DNA from: a virus
IMG/VR virus record: IMGVR_UViG_3300034108_000145
Coordinates: 1-64,000 of that record
Direction: 5' to 3' (one strand)
DNA length: 64,000 nt
Part shown: positions 27,202 to 34,279 of the stretch, piece by piece
How positions within the stretch are numbered: position 1 is the stretch's first letter
How the letters are laid out: each line of letters opens with the position of its first letter
The notes under the pieces: generated by a model
Database searches by the model: none
What the model saw: the letters and a program-made list of their open reading frames with translations, nothing else
Told to the model about the DNA's origin: nothing
Program-made: the position numbers and the translations under genes

Positions 27202-27720
27202 TTAAATAGAACCAACTGAACTACAAACTGTTCCTCCTCCAGGTATGTACTGTCCACCACCAACACAAGGGTCAATAGTAGCTGTAGTTGAACCAGTAGG
27301 AATAGTTCCGTAAATAGTTGTTCTAAGATTTGTACCAGGACTGCACGAACTTCCAGATTGTACGTATTCTACGTCAATTGAAAAAGTAGTATCTACACTT
27401 ACAGGAGCTGACACAGTAATTTGACCTCCTAAGAAATCATCAATAGTTCCACCAATACAAGGTTGAAAACCTGCACTTGCTGATACTACAGTAACTGTAG
27501 CTGCTGTAAAACTTCTTGCTGAGCCAAAAGTACCACCTCCACAAATTGCTTCCACAGTTCCTGAATATGATGTACCTGTTAATCCAGTAGCTGTAAAACT
27601 ATTAGTATTTACAGTAGCTGTAGTTACATCTACAGGATTAGACGTAGGCCAATACTTTACCCTATACCCCAATGAAGGAGCTGGTGATGCTGCAGGGAAA
27701 GTTACACTTAGTGTTGCCAT
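27202..27720 (-). CDS. Fibronectin-III-like virion adhesion protein, 172 aa
   Basis: The N-terminal 80 residues have the pattern of a fibronectin-III-like domain: LSVTFPAASPAPSLGYRVKY, then FTATGLTGTSYSGTVEAICG. The opening is nearly the same as that of the 371-residue protein encoded upstream, pointing to duplication. The C-terminal half (about 90-172) is Gly/Thr/Cys-rich and differs from its neighbours, and may be the variable, ligand-contacting part. There is no signal peptide or anchor. It is the last gene before a strong terminator, with TAATG overlap to the gene before it. A fibre tip or capsid-surface decoration that binds the host is likely. Confidence 0.68.
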   Translation of the reverse strand: MATLSVTFPAASPAPSLGYRVKYWPTSNPVDVTTATVNTNSFTATGLTGTSYSGTVEAICGGGTFGSARSFTAATVTVVSASAGFQPCIGGTIDDFLGGQITVSAPVSVDTTFSIDVEYVQSGSSCSPGTNLRTTIYGTIPTGSTTATIDPCVGGGQYIPGGGTVCSSVGSI

Positions 27721-27923
27721 TACGAATTAGTATTTATCCAGTTATCTGCTTCAATAAGATTGTTAAAGAATGGGCTAAGTGCATTATGATCTTTCATAAC
27801 CACGTTTCTCATCCCATCATATTGTTTAAATATTGTATAGTGTGAACCGTTAAGTTCATAAGAAGCATGAATTACATAATCCACACCTAAATCATTTTGT
27901 ACTATAGCTGTTAGTTCTTTCAT
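27720..27923 (-). CDS. Small uncharacterised protein, 67 aa
   Basis: A 67-residue soluble protein (MKELTAIVQNDLGVDYVIHA) with alternating beta-strand and helix character, and no recognised domain. Its start overlaps the stop of the 371-residue gene, and its stop overlaps the next start, both as TAATG-type junctions. This argues that it is truly translated. It may be an assembly partner of the flanking adhesion proteins. Confidence 0.6.
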   Translation of the reverse strand: MKELTAIVQNDLGVDYVIHASYELNGSHYTIFKQYDGMRNVVMKDHNALSPFFNNLIEADNWINTNS

Positions 27924-29038
27924 TATACTACAGGTGTTGTTGTATCATTAATATCTATATTACCTACGTTTGTAGATCTGTTATATGTAATAACAGCTAA
28001 ACGCTGACCTCTTGTTAAACCAACACTAACATTTGGACTTTCAAGATCTGACGATCCAGTTGCTATACCGCTAGTATTTTTAGCTGTAATCACTTTACTT
28101 GCAGAAGCTCCTGTTAATGTTGCAGTAGCAGTAGGATTAGTATAACTAAATGCTGGAGAACCAGTGTTTCCTTGTTTGACCATACAACCTCCTTTATAAA
28201 AGGTAAAGCTTAAGTTAACCGGATTAACACCTTGTATATTATACCAAAAAGCACGACAGTCTATTACTACTTCATTTTGTCCAGCACCAAGTTGTGTAAA
28301 GTCAATAAGAACGCTTTCAAAACCTGTACCTGTATTATCATTACCCCACATAGCCAATGGTTTAATAACCATATCACAAACATTACCACTGTCTATATAT
28401 CCCGCAGATTGTGGAGTTCTTTGATACTGACTCCAACCAATGTATTTACCTTGACCGTTTTGATCCGCATAACTTGTCCCATCAATAGATACAATTCTTG
28501 TACGGGTATCTAAATCTACACCATCAGTAAACTGATAAGTAACTACCATATAGTCAGCATCAAACGTAAAGTTTGTCTCACCAATAACTATGTTCTCTGT
28601 AGTAACACAACCTGTCACAGTATCTGTAACTGTAGCAATATATGTTTGACCACCAGTTAATCCTGTAGCTGTCAATGTTGTCTGTACAGGAGATGTATTC
28701 CAACTATAAGTATATGAACCAGAACCACCTACAATATTACTAATAGTAGCTGTTCCGTTTGTACCCAACTGGTTAGTAGGAGATGTAGAAGAAATATTAA
28801 ATGTTACATTACAAACAGCATCTGTAAAGTTTACTCTAGTAGAGTTACCAAAACTACATACAGATTCAATTGTACCTGTATAGTCATAACCTGTTAAACC
28901 AGTAATGACAGCAGGACTACTTGTAACAGTTGTTGTTAACACTGTTCCAGGCGTAGCTGTATCCCAATATCTAACAAGATAACCACCTGATGGAGCTGGG
29001 CTAGCTGCTGTAAAATTTATAGTTAATTGATTAGCCAT
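27923..29038 (-). CDS. Adhesion protein with fibronectin-III-like and SprB-like repeats, 371 aa
   Basis: Residues 1-70 are fibronectin-III-like (LTINFTAASPAPSGGYLVRY). Residues about 72-152 closely follow the SprB repeat of Bacteroidota gliding adhesins: NGTATISNIVGGSGSYTYSW, then TATGLTGGQTYIATVTD and a Cys in GCVTTEN. The remaining 220 residues are a distinct beta-rich domain (WGNDNTGTGFESVLIDFTQL) of unknown type, plausibly the receptor-binding part. There is no anchor or signal peptide, consistent with a virion part rather than a cell-surface protein. It lies in a run of related adhesion genes between the fibre genes and a strong terminator. Confidence 0.72.
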   Translation of the reverse strand: MANQLTINFTAASPAPSGGYLVRYWDTATPGTVLTTTVTSSPAVITGLTGYDYTGTIESVCSFGNSTRVNFTDAVCNVTFNISSTSPTNQLGTNGTATISNIVGGSGSYTYSWNTSPVQTTLTATGLTGGQTYIATVTDTVTGCVTTENIVIGETNFTFDADYMVVTYQFTDGVDLDTRTRIVSIDGTSYADQNGQGKYIGWSQYQRTPQSAGYIDSGNVCDMVIKPLAMWGNDNTGTGFESVLIDFTQLGAGQNEVVIDCRAFWYNIQGVNPVNLSFTFYKGGCMVKQGNTGSPAFSYTNPTATATLTGASASKVITAKNTSGIATGSSDLESPNVSVGLTRGQRLAVITYNRSTNVGNIDINDTTTPVV

Positions 29039-29042
29039 TTAC

Positions 29043-29489
29043 TTATCCTAGGTTTGGTCTACATTGATCAGTACGTATATAAGTGCCCCCACTAACACTA
29101 CCATCTACAGCACAAACTGTTTGAGTAAGTTGTGAATTTGAAGAATTATATACACTAACAGAACTTGTTGTTCCACATGGAGTGTACGTATATTCAGCAT
29201 TATCTAAAAATTCAAAAGTATAACAAGTAGCTGATCCAGATCCTTGTACACCAAATGTTTCTACCACTTCTAATCCACTACCGCAATCAACCAATAGTTT
29301 AACTTCTAAAGGATAACAAGACGGTACACCAGATATAACAATAGGATTAGCTCTCTTATTTGGTTCAGTGTGCCAAACTTCATCTCCAACAATTCTCCAC
29401 TGAACAGTATATCCGCCACTTGGCATTATACTAGCCGTAATGTATTGGATAGTTAAAGTTTTTAATGTATTACAAGGAGGTGTTGACAT
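29043..29489 (-). CDS. Fibronectin-III-like Cys-containing virion protein, 148 aa
   Basis: The first 90 residues fit a fibronectin-III-like beta sandwich (LTIQYITASIMPSGGYTVQW, then PIVISGVPSCYPLEVKLLVD). The remainder (about 95-148) holds Cys residues and ends DQCRPNLG; a C-terminal Cys-rich tail is shared in style with neighbouring proteins. The ATG is preceded by an A/T-only leader without a Shine-Dalgarno sequence. It is probably a minor fibre or decoration component; ligand unknown. Confidence 0.65.
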   Translation of the reverse strand: MSTPPCNTLKTLTIQYITASIMPSGGYTVQWRIVGDEVWHTEPNKRANPIVISGVPSCYPLEVKLLVDCGSGLEVVETFGVQGSGSATCYTFEFLDNAEYTYTPCGTTSSVSVYNSSNSQLTQTVCAVDGSVSGGTYIRTDQCRPNLG

Positions 29490-29500
29490 ATTATTATTTA

Positions 29501-30157
29501 TTATACAATTGTTCCTGTACCGCTCACTTTAACAGGTGATCCAACAAACGCTCTAAATGTTTGAGGAGTTCCTTGAACAACTGAAGTGGTATAAATAGTA
29601 TGTGTACTTCCTGTAGCTTTAATAACAGTAGCACCTCCTGATAAAGCAACTGTTGGAGCTTGAGACGCTACAAAAGTTGTTGTATTAGTAATACTAGCAA
29701 CTGTAGTATTTGCAGCAAATGCACCAGTACCAGCAGTAACTTCAAGAGTCATACCTGCAACCAATCCTGTAGTAGAACCTACAGTTATAGTTGTAGTAGA
29801 ACTTGTAGCACCTACAGCAGATGTATAAACTGGTCCAAGACCAAGATATCTAACTACCATTGGTGTAGTAGTTGTAGAAGTAGCAGTATAGTTAGCTAAT
29901 GTAATAGGTGTAACTAATACACTATTTATAACTTTATGTAATTTAGTTAATATAGTAGTAAGCCTATCACCATCTAAAATGCCTAAAGCTGGAAGATTAG
30001 CTCCAATGAACTTAGCACAATCTGTACCAATGATTTCTTCACATGGTTCTCCGTTAACACACGGTGTTAAATTAATGGCATTAGTAGGAGGGCAATCTGC
30101 ACAACCATCGTTACAGTTACCTAAAGGTAGAGGAGTATCGTTACAACCGCATGACAT
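29501..30157 (-). CDS. Cys-rich virion surface protein, 218 aa
   Basis: The N-terminus is strikingly Cys-rich (MSCGCNDTPLPLGNCNDGC, then CADCPP and further Cys to about residue 47). A helical segment (LDGDRLTTILTKLHKVINSV) follows at about 59-78, and then a Thr/Ser/Val-rich beta region. The layout (Cys-rich start, short helix, beta-rich end) resembles the first part of the 411-residue protein two genes upstream. The cysteines may bind metal or form disulfides in the mature particle. It is probably an attachment or fibre component. Confidence 0.62.
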   Translation of the reverse strand: MSCGCNDTPLPLGNCNDGCADCPPTNAINLTPCVNGEPCEEIIGTDCAKFIGANLPALGILDGDRLTTILTKLHKVINSVLVTPITLANYTATSTTTTPMVVRYLGLGPVYTSAVGATSSTTTITVGSTTGLVAGMTLEVTAGTGAFAANTTVASITNTTTFVASQAPTVALSGGATVIKATGSTHTIYTTSVVQGTPQTFRAFVGSPVKVSGTGTIV

Positions 30158-30182
30158 AGTCTTATATTATTAAAAGTTTATA

Positions 30183-30737
30183 TTAAGTTTCAGGTGCTAA
30201 CTCAGCAGTTACTCCAGTTGGTGGATTACACGTTGGAGGAGCTAATGTTACACCAGTAGCAAATGCACAATCAGTTTTAGTAATAGACCCCGCAGTAGGA
30301 ACCACTCTAATCTTATAAGTAGTACTTGCAGTAAGAGAACTAAAAGTACCAGTAAGAGTTGTTGTACCAGTAGGTGTTTGAGAAGCTAATTCTGATGTAC
30401 CACCAGAGTTAAATAACTTAACAACATAACTACCTACTGAGCCACCAATTTCTGGAAAGCTGTAAGATAGACTAGTAGATGCTGCCGTTACAGTAACAGT
30501 AGGACAGATCATATTGATCTTCTGTACTGTAGGACTCTGTGTACTTGTTCCACCATTACAAGCAGTTAAGATTTTAAAATCATAAATAAGATTATCACTT
30601 AAGCCTGTAACAGTTTCTGTTGTAGCAGTACCTGACACAGTACTAAATGTAGTCCATGTAGAAGCTGATGCAAGTTTATATTGCACAGTTTGTGATGTAG
30701 ATCCAGCACCAGGTGTCCAGTTAAGTGTTACGTTCAT
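30183..30737 (-). CDS. Double fibronectin-III-like virion protein, 184 aa
   Basis: Two fibronectin-III-like domains can be seen, at residues 1-75 (VTLNWTPGAGSTSQTVQYKL, then TVTGLSDNLIYDFKILTACN) and 78-165 (VVKLFNSGGTSELASQTPTG, then TGTFSSLTASTTYKIRVVPT). Such domains are common carbohydrate-contacting or spacer modules in phage fibres. The gene starts one base after the 411-residue gene ends, so the two are probably co-translated partners. Confidence 0.68.
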   Translation of the reverse strand: MNVTLNWTPGAGSTSQTVQYKLASASTWTTFSTVSGTATTETVTGLSDNLIYDFKILTACNGGTSTQSPTVQKINMICPTVTVTAASTSLSYSFPEIGGSVGSYVVKLFNSGGTSELASQTPTGTTTLTGTFSSLTASTTYKIRVVPTAGSITKTDCAFATGVTLAPPTCNPPTGVTAELAPET

Positions 30738-30738
30738 C

Positions 30739-31974
30739 TTATGATAATGTTGCTGTTACTGATGTAATTACAGGGCAAGGTACAGATACTGTAAAGTTAG
30801 CTGTCTTAGAACATGTATTACCGTTCTTAGTAAGACATCCTTCTACAGTGATTGTATAAGCTTGAGATGGATTAAGTGATGCTCCTGATACAGTGTAAGT
30901 AATACCGTCTGTATCTGAAACAGCTGTTACTAAGTTTACGTTGTCTGTGTAAGTATTTCCAGAAGCGTCTTTAATAGTAATCTTAGATCCTAAAGCAGTA
31001 CAGTTTGTAAATCCTGAAGGAATTACAGTACCACCACCATTAAAGAACACTGTAACTTGAGTACGAGCTTCGTTTGCAGCAGCTGTAAAACCAAGTAAGA
31101 AAGCAGAGCAATCCACTTGACCACAACATTGCTTAACGTCATAAATAGCTTGACGCATATCACATAATACAACCCAAAGGTTTTGAAGAGATTGACCAAC
31201 ATTACTTGTTGTAGCATTCCATCCAGTAAGAGAACTTACAGTACCAGTTGAACTTAATGCTGCAGCTGCTCCAAGGTTTTGACACTGTTGAGCGATAGCT
31301 GCTGTAAGAACTTGGTTACTTCCTAAGGTAGTTCTTAAAGTACAATATTGAGCTTCAAGTTCATCTAACAAAGTGTGCATTGCTACAGGAGTTCCTGGAG
31401 TTAGCAAACAGTTAGGAGTTACAGTAGGAGGAACGTATGATGGTCTATTTTCAAGAGTAGTAATTCTAGTGTTGTATGTAGCCAAAGTAGTAGTATGACT
31501 AGCTACTGTTGCAGATAAAGTACAAAATTGATTACCAAGTCTTAAGCTAAATTGATTATGAACTAATTGTGTAACAGGTTGTCCTGTAGCAGGGTCATTA
31601 TACTGAAGACAAGTAGGTAACGCAATATTAGGTTCTGTATAAGTAGAACCACCACCAGTTGGTAAGTTATCAACTTTTGTGTTTAAACAACAAACTTTAT
31701 CAATAATAAAATCCAATACTGCTGACAGGGTCTTTGTAGTTGGAGCAGGGTTTACGGACGAACAAAAAGATACAAGACAACTTAAATCCAGAGCTGATAA
31801 GTCTAAAGCCGTCTTAATTGTACAAAGGTCCGTTGCTACCTTGTAGACTACACTAGATACGGTGTCACCATTGCAGAGGTTAATACATGACAAGTCTGGA
31901 CCTTGCCATATGACACAGTTAGAAGATACTGGGGAACAACCCTGATCAGCAGTATTAGATTTCGTAGGTAACAT
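30739..31974 (-). CDS. Conserved Cys-rich crAss-like virion protein with C-terminal Ig-like domain, 411 aa
   Basis: The N-terminus (CSPVSSNCVIWQGPDLSCIN, then LCNGDTVSSVVYKVATDLCT) is a pattern I recall from crAss-like and Cellulophaga phage virion proteins. Cysteines continue through the first 100 residues. The middle (about 110-280) is helical with SLRLGNQFCTLSATVASHTT and could form a trimeric coiled stalk. The last 115 residues look like an Ig or fibronectin-III fold (ITIKDASGNTYTDNVNLVTA). It is probably a tail or collar fibre component that carries the small adhesion proteins encoded after it. Confidence 0.68.
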   Translation of the reverse strand: MLPTKSNTADQGCSPVSSNCVIWQGPDLSCINLCNGDTVSSVVYKVATDLCTIKTALDLSALDLSCLVSFCSSVNPAPTTKTLSAVLDFIIDKVCCLNTKVDNLPTGGGSTYTEPNIALPTCLQYNDPATGQPVTQLVHNQFSLRLGNQFCTLSATVASHTTTLATYNTRITTLENRPSYVPPTVTPNCLLTPGTPVAMHTLLDELEAQYCTLRTTLGSNQVLTAAIAQQCQNLGAAAALSSTGTVSSLTGWNATTSNVGQSLQNLWVVLCDMRQAIYDVKQCCGQVDCSAFLLGFTAAANEARTQVTVFFNGGGTVIPSGFTNCTALGSKITIKDASGNTYTDNVNLVTAVSDTDGITYTVSGASLNPSQAYTITVEGCLTKNGNTCSKTANFTVSVPCPVITSVTATLS

Positions 31975-31998
31975 AATATATTATATATCAATGAGTTA

Positions 31999-32508
31999 TT
32001 AACAATCAACCACGTTGGCTGCACCAAACAGACCTTCTAGTTTCATTTTTAAATGACTATAGCCAAACTCAAATACATCTACGCCTTCTGCAGAAGTTAA
32101 GTCAGGAACAGTCTTAGTGATTGTTTCCTCTACATCTTGCTCTTGCATTTCTGTACGAGTTCTTGTAACAGTAGTAGTTGTAGGATTACCTTCAGCATCT
32201 GAAACGCCAGCCACTGTTTCTTCAAACTCTACTTGTACAGGAACCATACGTTGTACTGTGCGAGTTTCCTCTACTTGTTTAGTTAAAGCTACATATAAGC
32301 TTTCACCAATTTGTTGGTTACGAGCTACACCGCTACCCATACCAGGATATGTTCCTCCTGCAGGAGCTGCATCAGCTTGAGATTGAAAAAGTTCAATTCT
32401 GAAGTTAGCAGATCCATACTTAGAGATCTGATAATCAGCGATACGTACATATGCTTCAGAAGTAATACCTTTATCGGTTCCAATCTGAGCTGTAATCTTT
32501 AGTGCCAT
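31999..32508 (-). CDS. Conserved crAss-like structural protein, 169 aa
   Basis: The protein starts MALKITAQIGTDKGITSEAY and continues VRIADYQISKYGSANFRIEL, a pattern I associate with a small conserved structural protein of crAss-like phages. A Val/Thr/Glu-rich beta segment (RTVQRMVPVQVEFEETVAG) and a short C-terminal helix with a terminal Cys follow. No enzyme motif is visible. It is the first gene of the adhesion operon, about 27 bases past a promoter motif copy. A baseplate-like or collar adaptor role is possible. Confidence 0.65.
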   Translation of the reverse strand: MALKITAQIGTDKGITSEAYVRIADYQISKYGSANFRIELFQSQADAAPAGGTYPGMGSGVARNQQIGESLYVALTKQVEETRTVQRMVPVQVEFEETVAGVSDAEGNPTTTTVTRTRTEMQEQDVEETITKTVPDLTSAEGVDVFEFGYSHLKMKLEGLFGAANVVDC

Positions 32509-32534
32509 ATAAGTTTGTGTTTAAGTTTTAAGTA

Positions 32535-32552
32535 GTCTACAATATAATATAC
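32535..32552 (-). promoter_or_regulatory. Putative phage late promoter (motif copy D)
   Basis: The minus strand reads GTATATTATATTGTAGAC, which is copy A with one base deleted in the centre and one changed. It lies 20 bases after the terminator T-run at 32573-32579 and about 27 bases before the ATG at 32508. It should drive the 169-residue gene and the adhesion genes to the terminator at 27.1 kb. Confidence 0.58.
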
Positions 32553-32572
32553 ATTATTTTGGTGTAAATAAC

Positions 32573-32600
32573 AAAAAAACCACCCCAATTAATGGAGTGG
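32573..32600 (-). terminator. Rho-independent terminator after the 170-aa gene
   Basis: The minus strand has an 8-bp stem CCACTCCA / TGGGGTGG with a loop of about five bases, followed by seven T. One pair is T-G on the minus strand but a C/A mismatch on the plus strand, which supports minus-strand use. Confidence 0.8.
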
Positions 32601-32629
32601 TTTAGTATATATAGAGGAAAGCAGGGGGC

Positions 32630-33142
32630 TTAGTTCATCGGCACTACCTTAGTTTCTTCAACTTTAATAAGTTTAAAGAACGTTCCGTAGTTCTCAGAAG
32701 TCTCAACCTTTTCAAAGTCTTCAAGCGTAAAAGCTTTGTACTCAAGTTCTTTTTCAGTCTGAAGCAAGTTGTTAAACTCAAGCTCAAAAGACTGGAACTC
32801 AGGGTTGATAACCTTTTTGGTAAACCAGTTACCGTCTTTGTCTAGATCTTTTTTAGGTTGACCCTCTTCATCTAGTTCATCAATAACCATAGGGATAGAA
32901 ATACCACCCTTGTCATCTTCCTTACCATACTTCTTGATAAGATCGTTCTTTAGTTCTTCTACAGCAGCTTTTTCAGCAGCCACTTTCTTACCTAGTTCTG
33001 TTAGCCAGTACTTAGTAACTAAAGATAGTTTTTCCTGGATAAGACCAGAAGCAATTTTTTCACCAGTTTGCTGGTTGGTTAAACCGTTAAGTTCTGCATC
33101 TAGATTGTAGAACTCAAACAACTTAAGAGAAATTTTTTCCAT
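32630..33142 (-). CDS. Uncharacterised charged helical protein, 170 aa
   Basis: The protein (MEKISLKLFEFYNLDAELNG) is highly charged, with a helical first half (KYWLTELGKKVAAEKAAVEE) and an acidic insertion DELDEEGQPKKDLDKDGNWF. No signal peptide, membrane span or catalytic motif was seen. It sits alone between the 52-residue membrane peptide and a strong terminator, with a possible promoter of its own. The composition would suit an assembly chaperone or a regulator rather than a surface protein, but this is a guess. The start ATG follows an A/T-rich leader without a Shine-Dalgarno. Confidence 0.65.
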   Translation of the reverse strand: MEKISLKLFEFYNLDAELNGLTNQQTGEKIASGLIQEKLSLVTKYWLTELGKKVAAEKAAVEELKNDLIKKYGKEDDKGGISIPMVIDELDEEGQPKKDLDKDGNWFTKKVINPEFQSFELEFNNLLQTEKELEYKAFTLEDFEKVETSENYGTFFKLIKVEETKVVPMN

Positions 33143-33161
33143 GTGTTTTTAAAATTTAGAT

Positions 33162-33187
33162 TAATCTGTTACGAATATACAAAGATA
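33162..33187 (-). promoter_or_regulatory. Possible Bacteroidota-type promoter for the 170-aa gene
   Basis: The minus strand reads TATCTTTG (33187-33180), a perfect TAnnTTTG -7 box of Bacteroidota sigma factors, overlapping a half-match (GTATATTCGT) to the phage motif. A TTTTTTGG stretch lies upstream at 33201-33208, but closer than the usual -33 spacing, so the promoter is uncertain. Confidence 0.4.
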
Positions 33188-33245
33188 TGCAAGTAACATA
33201 CCAAAAAAGTTATTCACAGATGTTAATGCCTAAATGACAGAAAGT

Positions 33246-33404
33246 TTAAAAGTATTTAGGAGGTATAGTGGTTGTGTCTTCCGTAATAGGTGCTACATAA
33301 CGTATAGCATTATTATTTACACTACTAAATACTAAATATGTTAAAGCAGCTAGTACCACTACCTTTAAAATATTTTTAGCTAAGTTTAAGTTAATTGCAA
33401 TCAT
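33246..33404 (-). CDS. Small single-span membrane protein, 52 aa
   Basis: An ATG at 33404 opens a 52-codon frame encoding MIAINLNLAKNILKVVVLAA and continuing LTYLVFSSVNNNAIRYVAP, ending TIPPKYF. Residues about 10-30 form one likely membrane span (NILKVVVLAALTYLVFSSV) preceded by one Lys. The remaining 20 residues are polar. It lies 27 bases after the LamG-like gene and so is probably co-transcribed with the fibre genes. Small one-span proteins near phage tail genes can be holin-, antiholin- or spanin-like, but no specific family was recognised. The gene is supported by position, the clean membrane segment and the lack of a competing frame. Confidence 0.55.
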   Translation of the reverse strand: MIAINLNLAKNILKVVVLAALTYLVFSSVNNNAIRYVAPITEDTTTIPPKYF

Positions 33405-33431
33405 GATAGTTTATTTTTTATTAAAGTTATA

Positions 33432-34277
33432 TTAGTTTGCTACGTCTTCACTATATATAGCGGATGCCTCTGCACCTGAAATTGCCCTAGAATACAGCCT
33501 TACTATGACTATATATCCTGTATAGAATTCAGCTATATTAGTTGCACCAGTTGCATTATACTGAGCACCGATAAGAAATAATCCAGGGGCTGCATAGTTC
33601 ATGGTTACAGATATAGCAGAAGAAGCTGCTAATGATCCATTTATGTATAATCTTGCTGTTGTACCATCATATGTTAATGTGGCATGTACATAAGTATTTA
33701 AAGAAAACTGATGAGCCACATCTACATAAGTAGTACCACCGCCTGAAATTCTACCGTACAGTGTTGTGCCATTTATCCATAGCTGATATCCCTGATAGGT
33801 TGTTGACCCGTTAAAGTTAGTACCAGCTAAAATCATAGGATAAGAAGACTCTGTAGCATAAAACCACACATTGAGTGTTACTCTGTTTTGGCTACTGATT
33901 CTGCTAAACTGATAGTTAGGAAAACTTACATATCTACCATACTGATAAGTACCATATGGGTTTGAACCCTGAAACTCAAATCCAGAACCTGTCCATATTG
34001 GATTAGATGCATACTTATTAGTAAGTGTTCCATTGTTTCCTTTACCGCTGATGTCATACCAAGTTGTACCACTTCCTGGGTAGGAACCTGATTCACTTGA
34101 TTTTAAAAACAAAAGAAAGTCAGGATCTGAAGCACTATATCCATAAAACTCACTCATAGCATCTGGCGTAGAGAAGCCAGCTAATGATGATAGTGTTCTA
34201 AGACTACCTGAACTACTGCCAAGTTCTGTTCTTATCTGTGAGATACTTATACTATTTCCTACTCCTGGTAAAGCCAT
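33432..34277 (-). CDS. LamG/concanavalin-A-like lectin domain protein, 281 aa
   Basis: The N-terminus (SISISQIRTELGSSSGSLRT, then LAGFSTPDAMSEFYGY) is a short particle-attachment segment seen in phage adhesins. From about residue 53 a LamG-type jelly roll follows: LFLKSSESGSYPGSGTTWYD and ISGKGNNGTL near the start, FEFQGSNPYGTY, and ATLTYDGTTARLYINGSLAA toward the end, a classic LamG motif order. Such domains bind glycans, so host capsule or surface polysaccharide recognition is likely. The gene starts 2 bases after the 1890-residue fibre gene ends. Confidence 0.8.
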   Translation of the reverse strand: MALPGVGNSISISQIRTELGSSSGSLRTLSSLAGFSTPDAMSEFYGYSASDPDFLLFLKSSESGSYPGSGTTWYDISGKGNNGTLTNKYASNPIWTGSGFEFQGSNPYGTYQYGRYVSFPNYQFSRISSQNRVTLNVWFYATESSYPMILAGTNFNGSTTYQGYQLWINGTTLYGRISGGGTTYVDVAHQFSLNTYVHATLTYDGTTARLYINGSLAASSAISVTMNYAAPGLFLIGAQYNATGATNIAEFYTGYIVIVRLYSRAISGAEASAIYSEDVAN

Positions 34278-34279
34278 TG

